Assembly: GCF_000154905.1 (NCBI RefSeq)
Contig: NZ_GG770539.1
Coordinates: 5,006,443-5,047,096, forward strand
DNA from: Streptomyces sp. SPB074
Lineage (GTDB): Bacteria > Actinomycetota > Actinomycetes > Streptomycetales > Streptomycetaceae
Direction: 5' to 3'
Length of the DNA stretch: 40,654 bases
Position numbers and translations under genes: made by a program. Of this stretch, positions 13,059 through 20,181 are shown piece by piece. A model generated the notes under the pieces. The model saw only the letters and a list, made by a program, of their open reading frames with translations. It was not told the DNA's origin and ran no database searches. Every line of letters begins with the position of its first letter. The stretch's first letter is position 1.

Positions 13059-13886
13059 TCAGGTGCCGAGCCGCGCGGTCACCGCGGCTCGTGCACCGGC
13101 CTGGTTGTGCCCGCTGTGCGAGAGGAGCGTTCCGTCGCGCCAGGCTTCGACCTCGGCTGCGCGCTGCCTCACCTCGCCTGGTGTGGCGAGCGAGAGCGTC
13201 AGCCTGTCCTGCCTGGTGAGGTAGACCCATCGCGCAACGGGCTGGTGTGCGAGGTCGCGCCACTGCCCGATGACGGGCGCGTACCGCTTCCAGTCCTGCG
13301 CCATGACCGCTTCGATGTCAGCCTCGGGGAGCGCGGCGACGGAGAAGAGGGCGTTGTCCCGGCCGCCGTCGCCTCCGGTGACGCGGACGATCTCGCCCCT
13401 GTCCTGCACGAGCTGGTCGAGCTGGACGGCTGCGCCTTCGGCCTTGGTGTAGGCGGCGGCGTGCTGCGGGTGCGTCCAGTTCATCCGCCTGGGGTCGAGC
13501 GCTGTGAGGTCCGCGGGGAGCTTGTCGGAGGCGGCGCGGACGACCTTGACGAGGGCCTGGTACTCCTTGTCGAGGAGTGTCATCCAGGCGGGTACGCAGT
13601 CGGCGACGGCGCGCGCGTACCGCATGTCGGCCTCGTCGGTGAAGAGCCCGGCGGCGCGGCGGGTGACGTCGGCGAGCCGGAGTTCTTCGGCGTGGGCCTG
13701 GATGACGGCGGTGGTCTCTTTCGCGGTGGCGGGGAGCGCGGGCCGCTCGGGGTCGTCGAGGCGGGCGGTGGCGTTCACGGCGTCGCGGACGGCCGCGGCT
13801 TCGGTCACCTCGTCGGGTACGGGGAGCTTGCGGCGCTGGGCGGCGCGCAGCGCGGTGTCGGCGTCGTGGACGCGGATGATCGTCAC
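13059..13886 (-). CDS. Unrecognised 275-residue protein of the element
   Basis: Soluble, without cysteine pairs or signal peptide. Long Ala/Glu helices make up the first two thirds (AKETTAVIQAHAEELRLADVTRRAAG; EYQALVKVVRAASDKL). A more conserved-looking end follows: DWKRYAPVIGQWRDLAHQPVARWVYLTRQDRLTL. GTG 13886 overlaps the preceding stop by 4 bp. It is the last gene of the operon, before a strong terminator. The helical character and position next to the terminase would suit a virion-related or replication-accessory role, but I cannot assign one. Confidence 0.6.
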   Translation of the reverse strand: MTIIRVHDADTALRAAQRRKLPVPDEVTEAAAVRDAVNATARLDDPERPALPATAKETTAVIQAHAEELRLADVTRRAAGLFTDEADMRYARAVADCVPAWMTLLDKEYQALVKVVRAASDKLPADLTALDPRRMNWTHPQHAAAYTKAEGAAVQLDQLVQDRGEIVRVTGGDGGRDNALFSVAALPEADIEAVMAQDWKRYAPVIGQWRDLAHQPVARWVYLTRQDRLTLSLATPGEVRQRAAEVEAWRDGTLLSHSGHNQAGARAAVTARLGT

Positions 13887-14554
13887 GCGGCCCCACCGCC
13901 GAAGGTCGCCGAGGCGGCGCGCGCGTCACCCGCGTCGAGGGTGGGCGTGTAGCCACTGCCGAAGGCGGGCTGGCCGGGCGCGTCCCCGTCGAGGCTGGTC
14001 TGCGCGAGGCGCTCGACTTCCCCCGGGCGGGAGCCGTCGAGGCTGGGCGGCATGGGCAGGTAGTACTGCGCGGAGTGCCGGAACCGGAACTCGGTGTCGT
14101 CGGGGTCGGGGAGCCCGTTGAACTCCTCGGCGGCGCGCTGGAAGCCGGGCCGGGTGGAGGTGTAGGAGCTGAGGACGTCGCCCCAGCCGTACTGTGCGGC
14201 GCGGGTGGCGATGGCCTGGCTCATGGTGGTGTCGCCTTCCATCTCGGCGCGCGCGAGGGCTTCGGCGGCGGCGCGGGGGTCTTCGAGCTTGGCGGCCCGG
14301 TCGTTGGCGTCGCGGCGGGCGATGACGTTGCTGGGGTCCTGGTTGCCGCTGGCGCCGAACATGCTGCGCTGGAGGCTGGCCCGGCGGTCGCGGAGCGCCT
14401 TCTCTTCTCCGGCGCGGAGCGTTTCGAGCTGCTGCTCGGTGGACTTGAACGCCTTCGCGGCCATGACGCGCTTGGCGTGGTCGCTGTAGGTGTTGCTGCC
14501 CTGGATGCGGGCGAGCTGCGCGGTGTAGGCGTTCATGATCTGGTCGCGGGTCAT
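13883..14554 (-). CDS. Unrecognised coiled-coil-like protein of the element
   Basis: 223 residues. The N-terminal 70 (AYTAQLARIQGSNTYSDHAKRVMAAKAFKSTEQQLETLR) and residues 110-150 are charged helices, and a glycine/proline-rich end follows. The overall look recalls phage scaffolding or head-assembly proteins, but no signature was recognised. ATG overlaps the upstream stop as ATGA, and the end overlaps the next gene as GTGA. Together with 13059-13886 it forms an unknown pair at the operon end. Confidence 0.6.
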   Translation of the reverse strand: MTRDQIMNAYTAQLARIQGSNTYSDHAKRVMAAKAFKSTEQQLETLRAGEEKALRDRRASLQRSMFGASGNQDPSNVIARRDANDRAAKLEDPRAAAEALARAEMEGDTTMSQAIATRAAQYGWGDVLSSYTSTRPGFQRAAEEFNGLPDPDDTEFRFRHSAQYYLPMPPSLDGSRPGEVERLAQTSLDGDAPGQPAFGSGYTPTLDAGDARAASATFGGGAA

Positions 14555-14805
14555 GAGTTGTTCCTTTCGTGGGCCGTCCGGATGGCGGCCGTCTGGGCGT
14601 TGGTGATGAGGGTGTCGAGGAGGTGCGGGCAGGCGAGGCTGCGCACGTCCTCGGCGAGGTTGACGAAGGCGCCGATGGCGACGTCGAGTCCCTGCGCGTG
14701 ATCGAGGCCGACGAGGAGCGAGTCGGCGCCCGCGTCGTCTCCACGCAGGGCGGCGGCGATGAGGCCGGGCACCGCGCACAGGTGGTCGGGGATGGGCTCG
14801 CTCAC
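14551..14805 (-). CDS. Small acidic hypothetical protein
   Basis: 84 residues from GTG 14805, preceded by AAGGAGGAG on the minus strand. Mostly helical (VPGLIAAALRGDDAGADSLLVGLDHAQGLDVAIGAFVNLAEDV), with two cysteines. Similar short helical proteins occur next to DUF3987 primases in Streptomyces elements. No function known. Confidence 0.6.
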   Translation of the reverse strand: MSEPIPDHLCAVPGLIAAALRGDDAGADSLLVGLDHAQGLDVAIGAFVNLAEDVRSLACPHLLDTLITNAQTAAIRTAHERNNS

Positions 14806-14999
14806 GGCTGCTCCTCCTTGTCCCAGCGGCGCATCTTGGCGGCGTGCCGGGCGGCGAGTCCGTACTCGCGGCGCTGGGCGAGCTGGGCGCGGCGGCGGCG
14901 CTTCTCCTCGGCCTTGCGCTTCGCGGCGGCGATCCGCGCCTGCACGGCGAGGTCCACGTGGGAGTTCTGGGATTTCTGGGACGCGACTTGGGGGGTCAC
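14802..14999 (-). CDS. Small very basic protein
   Basis: 65 residues, GTG 14999 overlapping the primase stop. Residues 20-60 are a Lys/Arg/Ala helix (RIAAAKRKAEEKRRRRAQLA) likely to bind nucleic acid. The 5' end of the gene carries the third copy of the CGCGTCCCAnAAATCCCA motif (14968-14985), which is here read as VASQKSQ. Function unknown. Confidence 0.6.
   Translation of the reverse strand: MTPQVASQKSQNSHVDLAVQARIAAAKRKAEEKRRRRAQLAQRREYGLAARHAAKMRRWDKEEQP
14968..14985 (+). repeat. Third copy of the 18-bp primase-linker repeat
   Basis: TGGGATTTCTGGGACGCG, differing from 16561-16578 by one base. On the minus strand it continues as CCCAGAAATCCCAGAACTCCCA-like tandem units just before the 65-residue gene's codon 15. 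Confidence 0.75.
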
Positions 15000-17323
15000 G
15001 GGGTCTCCTTCGGGTTGGCGATCCAGGGATGTACGGCGTACTTGGGGGAGGGCTTGCGTCCTCGGCGGCGCTGCGTGTCGGGCGGGGGGATGAGGGCAAT
15101 CCAGCCGTGGTCTTCGAGCTGGAGGAGCGTGTCGTTCATCGCGTCCATGTCCTCAGCCCACTCGCGGCCCTTGAGGGCTTGCCACGCGTCGCGGGCGGAG
15201 AAGTCGGCGCCCGGCTCCTTGCGGCTGGAGAGCCAGCCGAGGACGTCGCGCAACGGCTTGAGCTTGCCCTCTTGGTTGCGCCCCATGAGGTCGAAGACGG
15301 CGCGGGCGTGAGCGATGAAGTAGGGCGCCATGCTGAGCACGTCGTTCATGCGCTCGGTGCTGATCTCGCGGGCCTGGGGGTCCTCGAAGAGGGCGAGGCA
15401 GGCGGCGACGCGGATGAGCTGGCCGCGGAGCTTCCCCGCCCAGTCGGCGAGGTCGTACAGGTCGCCGCCGGGCTTCCGCCGTTTGGCGAAGGCGTTGTAG
15501 TAGTCGGCGAACGCCTGGCGGGCGCCTGCCGAGAGCGTCATGGTGTGGGTGGTGGGGCTGTCCCACAACTGCGTTACGAGCGCGCGGATGCGGCTCCGGT
15601 AGTCCTCGACGAGCGCCAGGGGGACGGCGGGCGAGTCGAAGGTGTCTTCGGCGGTCGGCGCGGGGCGGGCATAGAGGAAGCGGCCGAGGAGACCGGACTG
15701 CCGGAACTCGGGGTTCTGCTTCTCCAGCCCTGCGACGATGCCGGGCTGCACGACGAGCCCGAGCGCGAGGAACGTGGACGCCATGCGGGACGACGACCGC
15801 CCGGTGCGGTCGATGGTGTACGGACCGCCCGTGTACGCCTCCAAGAGCAGATCGGTGTTGGCCTTGCCGTTGCTGCCGTACAGGCCCGCCGCGACCTTGA
15901 AGAGCCCCCCTTCGGAGGCGAGCGAGCCGATGCGGCCGTTCTGCTCGTACATGCGCTTGCCGAGCGCTTCGAGGGTGATGTCGCGGACGAGGAGCCGGGG
16001 CAACTCGGGGGCCTCGCCGAGTTCGGCGAGCCGGGTACGGGCCGCCTCGGCGTCCGCCTCGGCCGCCGCGCGCTTGTCGGCGTTGTCGCCGGCCGCCGCC
16101 TGCTCGGCCTTCGTCATCCGCGCGGTGGTGATCCGGACCTCTTGGGCGGTCGCTTCGACCTCGGGCCGGTGCTCCTCGATCAGCTCGTCCTCGATCTCCC
16201 GGATCGGGGCCGCCGCGGCGTTGAGCGCGGGCGTCTTCTTCTCGGAGGAGTCGGCGAGCGCCGCCATGTAGAGGGCGGTGGACTCGTGCCAGTCTGGCTT
16301 GACCTGGACGCGGACGCGCCCGCCCGTCGCGGTCGAGATGGTGGCGAGCGCGGCGAAGCCGACAAGGTCCTCGGGGGTCTGGAGCGAAGCCGCCGTGGCG
16401 GTCACGAACTTCCCCAGAAGCCCGAGGCGTTCGCTCGGGAAGGCGGGAAGGGTGGCCGCGTCGACTGACAGCGGCTCATCCCACCCCGTATCCAGGATTC
16501 GCGTCCCACAAATCCCAGAACCCCTATCCGAGTCCACATCCTGAGCGCTGCTCGGCATTGTGGGATTTGTGGGACGCGCTTCCGGGGTCTCCATCGGCAC
16601 GAGGTCGTCGTACCCGAGACCGGCGCTCACGTGGTCGGTGAAGTCCTTGCCCTGCGCGGGCTCCAGCACCCGCACGGGGATGCCCGCACGGTGCACGGAG
16701 TCGACGACGGCCGCCGCGTGCTTGCGGCCCGGCTCGTCCCGGTCGGCGATGACTACGACCTCAGCGGCGCCGACAAGGTGCCGGGTGTAGTCGTCGTGCC
16801 ACTTCCCGGCCCCGCCCACGTTGCAGGTGGCGGCGACGCCGAGCCCTTCGGCGGTGGCGACGTCCTTCTCGCCCTCCAGGACGAAGACGGTCGCCCCGTT
16901 GCGCGCGGCCTCGATGACCTGCGGGAGCTGGTAGGGGACCCGCCGGATGCCCTTGACACCCGCCGTGCCGTCCGGACGGAACTGCCGGAACGTCTTCCGC
17001 TCCCCGTCGTAGCCCGGCTCCAGCCGCTTCACGGTGTAGAGGAGCGTGCCCTGCTCGTCGTAGTACGGGTACTCGGCGACGACCTGCGGGCGCACACGCT
17101 TCTCCAGGGGCTCGTTGAACAGGTCGGACATGGAGAGCCCGAGCGCGGCGACCACGTCCTCGGTGGCGCACCCGGCGTGGCAGGTGATGACGACGCCCTT
17201 GTTGCCGTTGGTGACGGACAGGGAAGGGGCCCGGTCCTCGTGCGCGACGCACTGCCAGGACGTGCCGCGGCCCTTGCTGCCGTGCTGCTCCAGCGCCTCG
17301 ACGACGCGGCGGTACGCGCTCAC
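14996..17323 (-). CDS. Replication primase with TOPRIM and DUF3987 (YfjI-like) domains
   Basis: 775 residues. The N-terminus (1-60) has a CHC2-type zinc-binding part: SWQCVAHEDRAPSLSV...CHAGC. A TOPRIM domain (about 125-215) has VFVLEGEKDVATAEGLG and VVVIADRDEPGRKHA. A polar linker (about 235-275) follows, then the DUF3987/YfjI part with GFAALATISTATGGRVRVQV and ALADSSEKKTPAL in the Walker-A position, but with a degenerate loop. A coiled coil spans about residues 335-405 and a winged-helix-like end finishes the protein. GTG 17323 overlaps the upstream stop. It probably primes replication of the excised element. The linker DNA holds an 18-bp inverted repeat that could be the origin. Confidence 0.85.
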   Translation of the reverse strand: MSAYRRVVEALEQHGSKGRGTSWQCVAHEDRAPSLSVTNGNKGVVITCHAGCATEDVVAALGLSMSDLFNEPLEKRVRPQVVAEYPYYDEQGTLLYTVKRLEPGYDGERKTFRQFRPDGTAGVKGIRRVPYQLPQVIEAARNGATVFVLEGEKDVATAEGLGVAATCNVGGAGKWHDDYTRHLVGAAEVVVIADRDEPGRKHAAAVVDSVHRAGIPVRVLEPAQGKDFTDHVSAGLGYDDLVPMETPEARPTNPTMPSSAQDVDSDRGSGICGTRILDTGWDEPLSVDAATLPAFPSERLGLLGKFVTATAASLQTPEDLVGFAALATISTATGGRVRVQVKPDWHESTALYMAALADSSEKKTPALNAAAAPIREIEDELIEEHRPEVEATAQEVRITTARMTKAEQAAAGDNADKRAAAEADAEAARTRLAELGEAPELPRLLVRDITLEALGKRMYEQNGRIGSLASEGGLFKVAAGLYGSNGKANTDLLLEAYTGGPYTIDRTGRSSSRMASTFLALGLVVQPGIVAGLEKQNPEFRQSGLLGRFLYARPAPTAEDTFDSPAVPLALVEDYRSRIRALVTQLWDSPTTHTMTLSAGARQAFADYYNAFAKRRKPGGDLYDLADWAGKLRGQLIRVAACLALFEDPQAREISTERMNDVLSMAPYFIAHARAVFDLMGRNQEGKLKPLRDVLGWLSSRKEPGADFSARDAWQALKGREWAEDMDAMNDTLLQLEDHGWIALIPPPDTQRRRGRKPSPKYAVHPWIANPKETP
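16500..16578. repeat. 18-bp inverted repeat inside the primase gene, candidate origin
   Basis: CGCGTCCCACAAATCCCA at 16500-16517 and its exact complement at 16561-16578, with 43 bp between. The two arms are read in different codon phases, and the protein there is an unstructured linker, so DNA-level function is likely. Initiator genes that contain their own origin are known (lambda O). Confidence 0.7.
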
Positions 17324-17631
17324 GCGGCGGCCCTCCGTCCTCGGCGGGGCTCCAGGGCGTAGCGCTTGCCACAGGGACCGGTCACCTTGCCGAGGTGGGT
17401 GTGCCGGTGCATGTCCTTGCAGCCGGGGCAGCGCGCCAGGTACTCGACGCGGCCACGGGTGATGAGGACGAGGGGCCGGGCGAAGGGGCGACCGGCCTTG
17501 CCCGGGAAGAGGCCGGGCTGCTGCGCGGTGGGCTCGCCGTCCGGTACCTTGGTGCCCGGACCAACGCCCGCCGCGAGGTCTTCCTGAAATGCCGGACGCT
17601 CCCCGTCCGGCATTTCTGCGTTCTGGGTCAT
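17320..17631 (-). CDS. Zinc-knuckle hypothetical protein
   Basis: 103 residues. A disordered first 50 is followed by LVLITRGRVEYLARCPGCKDMHRHTHLGKVTGPCGKRY, with CPGC, three His and a last Cys that could bind one zinc. It lies between excisionase and primase with 4-bp overlaps to both. The beta-rich zinc module suggests nucleic-acid contact; no family recognised. Confidence 0.6.
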   Translation of the reverse strand: MTQNAEMPDGERPAFQEDLAAGVGPGTKVPDGEPTAQQPGLFPGKAGRPFARPLVLITRGRVEYLARCPGCKDMHRHTHLGKVTGPCGKRYALEPRRGRRAAA

Positions 17632-17822
17632 GCTGCGCGCTGCCCTCCGACCTGCTCGGCGTCGTACCTGTCGATGTCGTCCCAGCGGGCCCGCAGGAAC
17701 TTGCCCACGCGGAACATGAGCGGACCGGGGCCGGTCTTGGTGTACGACCAGGCCCGCACCGTGTTCTGTGAGACGCCGTAGTGCTCTGCGAGGTCCGGCA
17801 CGGTCGCCAGCGGTCTACGCAT
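17628..17822 (-). CDS. xis: Excisionase, MerR-like helix-turn-helix
   Basis: 64 residues. VPDLAEHYGVSQNTVRAWSYTKTGPGPLMFRVGKFLRARWDDIDRYDAEQ is the standard actinobacterial Xis fold (helix-turn-helix at about residues 10-25 plus wing). It directs the integrase to excise the element. The start at 17822 was chosen because AAGGAGG (17831-17837, minus strand) stands eight bases upstream; the frame extends further but has no site. It is first gene of the operon that includes the primase, so excision and replication are co-expressed. Its promoter faces the repressor operators at 17843-17863. Confidence 0.88.
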   Translation of the reverse strand: MRRPLATVPDLAEHYGVSQNTVRAWSYTKTGPGPLMFRVGKFLRARWDDIDRYDAEQVGGQRAA

Positions 17823-17842
17823 AGCGGCATCCTCCTTGCTGA

Positions 17843-17950
17843 AATGTTCTCTCGTGGAACATTCGGGACTACGAGAGTGCGGATTGGCCTGATCATGCCC
17901 GATGGTTGCCGGTTCCGCAAGCAATGCATAATGTTCTCTTATGGAACCAA
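17843..17950. promoter_or_regulatory. Divergent xis/repressor control region with two operators
   Basis: Operator 1: AATGTTC-N7-GAACATT at 17843-17863, perfect. Operator 2: AATGTTC-N7-GAACC at 17930-17948, overlapping the repressor start codon. Rightward promoter candidate: TTGCCG 17906-17911 and TAATGT 17929-17934 (17-bp spacer), seven bases before ATG 17941, with no Shine-Dalgarno, so a leaderless mRNA is predicted. An overlapping CTCTCGT/ACGAGAG pair lies at 17849-17877. The layout resembles a phage or pSAM2-type immunity switch. Confidence 0.65.
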
Positions 17951-18498
17951 CCGAGAATGCGTCTCCCGTGCCAGCCATCGCCCAGCGGGTCCGGGAGGCC
18001 CGGAGGCGCAAGGACTACACGGCCCAGCAGCTAGCAGACCAACTGCGCGCCTTGGGCGTGGCCTGGGATCGAGCCACCGTCACCAAGTTGGAGACGGGTC
18101 GGCGGCAGGGCGTGTCGGTTGTCGAGTGGCTGGCTCTCGCGCGCGCCCTTGACGTCGCCCCGGTGCATCTTCTCGTCCCTCCGAGCGAGATCCGCTACAA
18201 GCCGGTACCCGCCGCCGAGTACGACGCGGACGCTGTGCGCGCGTGGGTGCGTGGACTTGCGCCCCTGCCAGGCACGAACGAGCGGATTTTCTACACCGAG
18301 ACGCCCGCGGACGAGTGGAGGGACCCGGGCCTTCCTGCTCGGGCCGAGGCCGAGAACGAGGTGAGCCGCTACCTCGTGCCAGGGGTGGGCGCCGCGCGGC
18401 GTGCGGGCCTCTCGCTTGAGACCGTTCTCGCCTACATCGAGAGTCAGTGGAAGGTGTCAGAGGCGCTGGAGAGGGGGTCCGGTGGCGAAGGTGTATGA
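17941..18498 (+). CDS. XRE-family repressor of the element
   Basis: 185 residues. The helix-turn-helix covers about residues 12-75 (IAQRVREARRRKDYTAQQLADQL and ATVTKLETGRR). The remaining part, with YDADAVRAWVRGLAPLPGTNERIFY, is likely an oligomerisation or sensor region. Position between integrase and excisionase, and the paired TGTTC operators in front, suggest the lysogeny-type repressor of xis and possibly of itself. The end overlaps the integrase start by 17 bp, coupling repressor and integrase expression. Confidence 0.85.
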   Translation: MEPTENASPVPAIAQRVREARRRKDYTAQQLADQLRALGVAWDRATVTKLETGRRQGVSVVEWLALARALDVAPVHLLVPPSEIRYKPVPAAEYDADAVRAWVRGLAPLPGTNERIFYTETPADEWRDPGLPARAEAENEVSRYLVPGVGAARRAGLSLETVLAYIESQWKVSEALERGSGGEGV

Positions 18499-19711
18499 CC
18501 GCTGGCACCTCTCACGGCCGGGGTCGGCCGCCGTGCGCTGCGAGGAGCACAGCACGAAGGCGACGCCCGTGTACGTGAGTTCCGAGCACGGGGTCGGGAA
18601 GCGCTGGCAGGTGCGGTATCGCGACCTGAGCGGCGAGCAGTGCAAGGAAAACTTCGAGCGCCGGCCGCAGGCTGACAGTCGCGCGGCGAAGGTCAAGGCC
18701 GAGCTGGATGGGGGGACCTTCGTCCCTCGGCAGCGAGGGCGCGAAACCTTCCGCGAGGTGGCCGAGCGCTGGCGGGAGAGCGCCATTCATCGCGAGCGCA
18801 CCACGAGCAACGTCGAACGGGCGCTCCGGCTGCACGTCTATCCCACCTTCGGGGCGCGGCAGATAGGGAGCATCCAGAGCTCGGACGCTCGCCGCTGGAT
18901 GAAGGAGCGGGCCGCAGTGATCGCTCCTTCGACCTTCGCGACGCCTTGGAACTGCTTCACCGGCGTCTTGAAGATGGCCTATCAGGAGGGCCTGATCACC
19001 AAGCATCCGTGCGATGGGGTGGAGCCACCTAAGCCCGTTTACCCCGAGGTGCAGCCGCTCCACCCGGAGGCCATGAAGGCGCTCATCGCGGCGAGCTCGA
19101 AGCGCTACCGGCTCCTCGTGCACTTGGCGGCGGCCTCGGGTCTGCGAGGAGGGGAGTTGTTCGGCCTGGAAGAGAAGCACGTGACGCCGGGCGCTGTGGT
19201 GGTCGAGCAACAGCTCATCGGGCCGGACAAGGGTGTGCCGTACCTCGGAGAGCCGAAGACGTCGCAGAGCTACCGGACGGTGCCGCTGCCGAAGTCCCTC
19301 GCGGCTGAGGTCGAGGCGTACAAGGCGGCCTTCCCGCCGCGCGAGGTCTGGATCGAGGATCGCACGAACCCGCGTAAGCCTGTGTGGCGCTCGGCCCGGC
19401 TCCTCTTCACCAGTCAGAACGGCGGGCAGTTGCGGCGCGGTAGTTGGGCCCGCGTCTGGGGGCGCACGGTGAACCGGGCGAACCGGGCCTTGGAGAGGTC
19501 GGGGAGCGCGGTCCGTGTGCCGAGCGCTGCCACGCTGCATGACGCGAGGCACTTCTACGCCTCGGTGCTCATCTCGAAGGGGGCGACTCCGAAGCAGGTG
19601 CAGCGGAGGCTCGGTCACGCAAAGCCATCGGTGACGCTCAACGTCTACACGCACTTGTGGGAGACGGACGAGGACCAGACCGCAGACATGATCGATTCGG
19701 TCTTGCAGTAA
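18482..19711 (+). CDS. int: Tyrosine site-specific integrase
   Basis: 409 residues. An N-terminal AP2-like arm-binding part (RWQVRYRDLSGEQCKENFERR) is followed by a SAM-like core-binding domain (residues about 85-170), then the catalytic domain. Catalytic residues visible: Arg222 (SGLRGGEL), His353-x-x-Arg356 (LHDARHF), His379 (LGHAK) and the nucleophile Tyr389 (NVYTHL). GTG 18482 was preferred because GGAGAGG stands just upstream and the N-terminal domain begins there. It catalyses integration at the ppdK terminator and, with Xis, excision. It is adjacent to attR, as usual. Confidence 0.93.
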   Translation: MAKVYDRWHLSRPGSAAVRCEEHSTKATPVYVSSEHGVGKRWQVRYRDLSGEQCKENFERRPQADSRAAKVKAELDGGTFVPRQRGRETFREVAERWRESAIHRERTTSNVERALRLHVYPTFGARQIGSIQSSDARRWMKERAAVIAPSTFATPWNCFTGVLKMAYQEGLITKHPCDGVEPPKPVYPEVQPLHPEAMKALIAASSKRYRLLVHLAAASGLRGGELFGLEEKHVTPGAVVVEQQLIGPDKGVPYLGEPKTSQSYRTVPLPKSLAAEVEAYKAAFPPREVWIEDRTNPRKPVWRSARLLFTSQNGGQLRRGSWARVWGRTVNRANRALERSGSAVRVPSAATLHDARHFYASVLISKGATPKQVQRRLGHAKPSVTLNVYTHLWETDEDQTADMIDSVLQ

Positions 19712-19741
19712 GGGCACCCTAAGTGCCCTGTCCGTGCCCTG
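19711..19741 (+). terminator. Integrase 3' hairpin and GTGCCCTG repeats
   Basis: AGGGCAC (19711-19717) pairs with GTGCCCT (19723-19729) over a five-base loop directly after the stop. GTGCCCTG is repeated at 19723 and 19734. It may be a weak terminator, an arm site for integrase, or both. Confidence 0.45.
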
Positions 19742-19786
19742 CGGAGCGGCGCACTCGGTTAGTTCGCAGGTCGCGCGCTTGAGTAT

Positions 19787-19815
19787 GCACCCTGTGCGGG
19801 GGTGCCGCTCCTTCG
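19787..19815 (+). repeat. attR core, right copy of 29-bp direct repeat
   Basis: Identical to 3583-3611. The 5' flank is element DNA (GAGTAT), so the full terminator stem is not rebuilt here. Chromosomal sequence continues with CCGTCCGGG. Confidence 0.92.
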
Positions 19816-20181
19816 CCGTCCGGGCCCGCCCGGTCGCGGCCGCCGAGGCCGGTCGTAGCGGTGGCGCACCCGTGCGTGTGCGCGCCGGTCACCGCGGGCC
19901 CGCACCGCCCTCGGGGACCGCGCCGCACCTGCCGACGGGGGAAGCGGCCTCCGACGCCCTCCAGCGCTTCGCGGGCCTCTCCCGGCGGAGCGTTCTCGGC
20001 CCGCGTGTGCCGCGAGCGGAGGGAGGGTGGAAGGCGTCGAACGTCCGGTCCCTCCTGCGGCAGGCGTGCGTCAACATGCCGTAGGAACCTCACCCTTCCG
20101 CGTAAGCGGGATGTCAGAGCGAGGGTGGGGCGCGGCGTGCGGGGCCTACGCTCCGGCGGGGGGCCGGACGGGAGGCGCGGG
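19816..20181. other. Chromosomal intergenic region right of the element
   Basis: I see no convincing gene in this 366-bp stretch. Open frames here lack ribosome binding sites and family resemblance. TACGCT at 20147-20152 could be the -10 of the following membrane-protein gene. In the unoccupied chromosome this region would directly follow the ppdK terminator. Confidence 0.5.

Larger units (their letters stand above)
3583..19815. mobile_element. 16.2-kb integrated element, satellite/mobilizable-island type
   Basis: Bounded by a 29-bp perfect direct repeat, with a tyrosine integrase gene adjacent to the right copy and an excisionase in the same block. Inside are an XRE repressor, a DUF3987 primase, a small terminase subunit, a ribbon-helix-helix-like regulator, Spd-like membrane genes and two DUF5753 regulators. 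Chromosomal housekeeping genes resume on both sides. TraB/FtsK, relaxase, large terminase, portal, capsid and tail genes were looked for and not found. It therefore resembles neither a complete AICE nor a prophage. Candidate explanations are a phage satellite, a mobilizable island, or a decayed composite. Boundaries are strongly supported; the class is inference. Confidence 0.9.

Noticed and set aside
3583..19815. Complete conjugative AICE of pSAM2 type
   Set aside because: No TraB/FtsK-type Walker ATPase and no RepSA-like protein in any frame; only Spd-like membrane proteins.
3583..19815. Complete prophage
   Set aside because: No large terminase, portal, capsid, tail or lysis gene seen; all remaining room is filled by small coupled genes.
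19861..20181. N-terminal extension of the membrane protein to 19861
   Set aside because: Composition is out of character (Arg/Pro/Ser), no ribosome site, and ATG 20182 has a good GGGAGG.
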